From: JAEHDI01 sp035455185
GTDB lineage: Bacteria; Acidobacteriota; Terriglobia; Bryobacterales; Bryobacteraceae
Direction of reading: 5' to 3'
NCBI GenBank assembly: GCA_035455185.1
Contig: DATIFQ010000298.1
Span: forward strand, 1-9,354
DNA length: 9,354 bases
The notes beneath the pieces are model-generated. The model searched no databases, was not told where the DNA came from, and was given only the letters and a program-made list of their open reading frames with translations. Positions within the stretch are counted from its first letter, which is position 1; the number at the start of each line of letters is the position of its first letter. Positions 8,501-9,354 of the stretch are shown in pieces. The position numbers and the translations under genes are program-made.

Positions 8501-8860
8501 GGCGTCAAGGCGCAAGTTCTGGTTCACCGTCAACTGAACATTCGTCTGGGTCTGGCGCTGGAAGCCCTTGCTCTCGAACGTAACTTCATAAGTCCCGGGC
8601 GGAAGGGCCTGCATCGTGTAGAAGCCTTCGGTGTTGGTGTCGGTCGTCCGAACAGCCTGCTGCAAGACCAACTTTGCTGTGACAGTTGCAGTCGGGATCG
8701 CGGCCCCAGTCGGGTCCTTCACATACCCGCTTATGGTGCCGGTGGCGATCTGGGCAGCGGCAGGAATGGCAGCAACGAATAGACACAACGCCACCAAGCA
8801 GGTCAGAATCCCGAGTGGTGTTCGCCTGTTGGGAGGCGCATAACTCTTCTGTTTTGGCAT
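5546..8860 (-). CDS. Oar-like TonB-dependent outer-membrane receptor
   Basis: This 1104-residue protein has a signal peptide (hydrophobic core about 16-33, cleavage after AAAQ at 37). A carboxypeptidase-regulatory beta-sandwich follows (about 40-120), with GTISGYVKDPTGAAIPTA and LPPGTYEVTFESKGF. The plug domain (about 125-260) carries LPLNGRN at 159-165, PPPDAVQEVRI at 225-235 and AEYGRNPGSQVTVVSRSGTN at 242-261. The remainder is a long beta-barrel with alternating aromatic strands, ending in FGLKLIW with a C-terminal aromatic residue as expected for BAM-assembled proteins. The role is energy-dependent uptake, probably of a glycan or similar polymer; the substrate is not shown. Two Cys pairs (366/376 and 753/764) lie in likely surface loops. 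No SusD-like gene adjoins it. The ATG at 8860 is preceded by a GGGGGT-type Shine-Dalgarno 7 bases upstream. Confidence 0.93.
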   Translation of the reverse strand: MPKQKSYAPPNRRTPLGILTCLVALCLFVAAIPAAAQIATGTISGYVKDPTGAAIPTATVTAKLVLQQAVRTTDTNTEGFYTMQALPPGTYEVTFESKGFQRQTQTNVQLTVNQNLRLDAALAVGAVETQVTVEATAPLVDTTSHTLSGLVDDRRVVDLPLNGRNVIALARILPGVLNVAAPQQMSDARGGPEMNVNGGRSNMNLFTFNGGYFNNPSRNTGMNYPPPDAVQEVRILTHNFAAEYGRNPGSQVTVVSRSGTNEFHGSAWEFLRNDNLNARNFFSSRVPTLIQNQFGVAGGGPVVKDKLFFFGSYQGLRDRREAQTVEAFVPSAAQRNGDFTGLDFELTNPANPITGAPFTDSAGQPCVQGNKILSGCISPVAKNLLEFVPESPSGSVSSLAASPRDGDMWMVRGDWNQSNNHRIYGSYFSDHNKRASPFAAGGNIPNYISESFVQDTRHLTINDTYTISPTLLNQATFTFLDTPSDQVQTRTIDPKDLGINMPQYLPTGAVSVDVGGGFVLGSGFTTRFYSRNWQFREALTWIKGKHNFKFGYEVLRLQFRQVFIGSPGFSFSGSRTGDPVADFMVGAFDSLSLNFGIRDTDARTWAHAAFFQDEFKVTPRFTLTLGIRYEPFLPWIEKDDRINTVAPGIKSKVVPDAPVGVLFPGDVPRGLADNDLNNFAPRIGFAWDIFGNGKTSLRGGYGIFYESVNGDSLAQENPPFAGFSSVYSGRVEDPYGSVGLTPPPAQTTSKFGCVEIPTYPGYDCPLFPLPIGGVFTQRNVVAPYIQSFNLSVQHQLTPTLMVETAYAGKIGTKIEALRTYNPARFINSPVDGSPPSDQNINDRVIFEPGILGPQGFLLGNDFRSWYHSFQAQVTKRFSSGLSILGAYTLSKSIDSSSTDNLGATVANPFNLRDERGRSDWDRRHAFVASWLWSPPIKFASPVANTLLGGWTLTGIHTLQSGGPLTFLMGDDVALDGTFGDQHAQLKPNVTVDNIVLSHSDRAGMVQRFFNTDAFVPTNDVPRGIYGNAGRGLISGPGMSSSDLSVLKDFLFREPWRLQFRSEFFNAFNQVNFTSVTTTVNSSAFGRIRRASDGRVIQFGLKLIW

Positions 8861-9091
8861 TCTTCGGACCCCCGATGTGCGGATATGTTTAGTCCTCGAA
8901 GTCTAGCTCCGCTAACAGGTTTATACTACCCTATTCACGATGGAGTCAAGGCGATACATATTAATTCTTTCAGTAAAGTATTCGACTTGTTAATTTTACA
9001 TAAGTTACAGGAATATGACTGATCCTTAAAGTTCTTCCAACGCAGTGACGGAAGAGGTACAATGGCCGAGTTTTCAGGAGAACCACAATCC
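8861..9091. other. Divergent intergenic region
   Basis: These 231 bases separate two genes transcribed away from each other and are markedly more AT-rich than the genes. Beyond the minus-strand promoter, I see a short direct repeat TTACA (8996-9000 and 9005-9009) and a weak 6-bp hairpin (TCTTCC at 9033-9038 with GGAAGA at 9050-9055). No convincing plus-strand promoter or known operator is visible. No small gene with a ribosome binding site is evident. Confidence 0.5.
8920..8949 (-). promoter_or_regulatory. Sigma70-like promoter of the receptor gene
   Basis: On the minus strand, TTGACT (8944-8949) lies 18 bases before TATAAA (8920-8925). This is five of six matches to each consensus hexamer, in a locally AT-rich stretch. 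Transcription would begin about 50 bases before the receptor ATG. The call is from consensus matching only. Confidence 0.6.
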
Positions 9092-9354
9092 ATGAAACTC
9101 GACAGGCGAAGTTTTCTGCTCTCGTCCGCTGTTGCGGCCGCCAAGCTGGATGCAAAGGCGCAGGAAAGACAAGAAATTCGTGCGGCTTTCGTCGGCGCTG
9201 GCAATCGTGGGAGCAGCCTCCTCAGCGAGGCACTCGAACAGCACAACATTAAGGTGGTGGCTGTTTGTGACACGAATCCGGAGGCCCGAGATAAGGCAGC
9301 TACGGCGGCTTCCCGCCATCAGCCGCGTTCGTACAGCAATTGGAAGCAGGTCGT
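9092..9354 (+). CDS. Tat-exported Gfo/Idh/MocA-family oxidoreductase, N-terminal part
   Basis: The frame is open to the window end, so only 87 residues are seen. The N-terminus MKLDRRSFLLSSA has the twin-arginine pattern (RRxFL), followed by an Ala-rich stretch and a likely cleavage site near AKA at 21-23. Next comes IRAAFVGAGNRGSSLL, the GxGxxG Rossmann fingerprint of this family, then KVVAVCDTNPEARDKA, whose Asp60 ends the second strand and would contact the NAD(P) ribose. The catalytic EKP region lies outside the window. Exported members include ordinary sugar dehydrogenases and GH109-type glycosidases that use bound NAD; these cannot be told apart here. AGGAG (9076-9080) lies 11 bases before this ATG. 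An in-frame ATG at 9062, preceded by AAGAGGT, would add ten residues and is a possible alternative start. The gene is divergent from the receptor gene and may share its regulation. Confidence 0.85.
   Translation, partial: MKLDRRSFLLSSAVAAAKLDAKAQERQEIRAAFVGAGNRGSSLLSEALEQHNIKVVAVCDTNPEARDKAATAASRHQPRSYSNWKQV

Noticed and set aside
8935..9319. Minus-strand open frames of 61-112 codons opposite the oxidoreductase start
   Set aside because: They have no ribosome binding site or domain pattern, and the plus strand clearly encodes a Tat signal and a Rossmann motif.

Overview
This is a GC-rich, densely coding stretch with six protein genes and no RNA genes, CRISPR array or insertion sequence that I can see. 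The gene types suggest an acidobacterium, most likely a Solibacter/Bryobacter-type member. The clues are a giant Oar-like TonB-dependent receptor with an N-terminal carboxypeptidase-regulatory domain and an LPLNGRN plug motif, a secreted DUF4091/GH123-type glycoside hydrolase, secreted TPR proteins, and a Tat-exported Gfo/Idh/MocA oxidoreductase. The taxonomic call is inference from gene content, not a database match.

Layout. From 1 to 629 (+) lies the C-terminal part of a protein that probably begins outside the window; it may be the tail of a GH20-type hexosaminidase-like enzyme. One base later, at 631-2031 (+), a secreted TPR protein follows in an apparent two-gene operon. A second secreted TPR gene (2035-3594, -) converges on it tail to tail with only 3 bp between stop codons. 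Upstream of that gene, an imperfect palindrome built from TCAGC/GCTGA heptamers (3613-3665) separates it from a GH123-type hydrolase gene (3675-5465, -). A perfect 16-bp terminator hairpin (5498-5535) separates the hydrolase from the large TonB-dependent receptor (5546-8860, -). The receptor has a good sigma70-like promoter in the divergent intergenic region 8861-9091. On the other side of that region a Tat-signal oxidoreductase gene (from 9092, +) runs off the window end.

How the genes may work together. The receptor would take up a substrate across the outer membrane. The hydrolase, with a visible Asp-Glu catalytic pair (D362-E363), would trim a glycan in the periplasm or outside the cell, plausibly one containing N-acetylhexosamine. 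The exported oxidoreductase could act on released sugars or be a GH109-like enzyme. The TPR proteins would be periplasmic scaffolds of unknown partner. A small amino-sugar glycan-use locus is a reasonable hypothesis, but no SusD-like protein, regulator or sugar kinase is visible. The window looks mostly like ordinary acidobacterial accessory metabolism; I do not see a clear new defence or mobile system.
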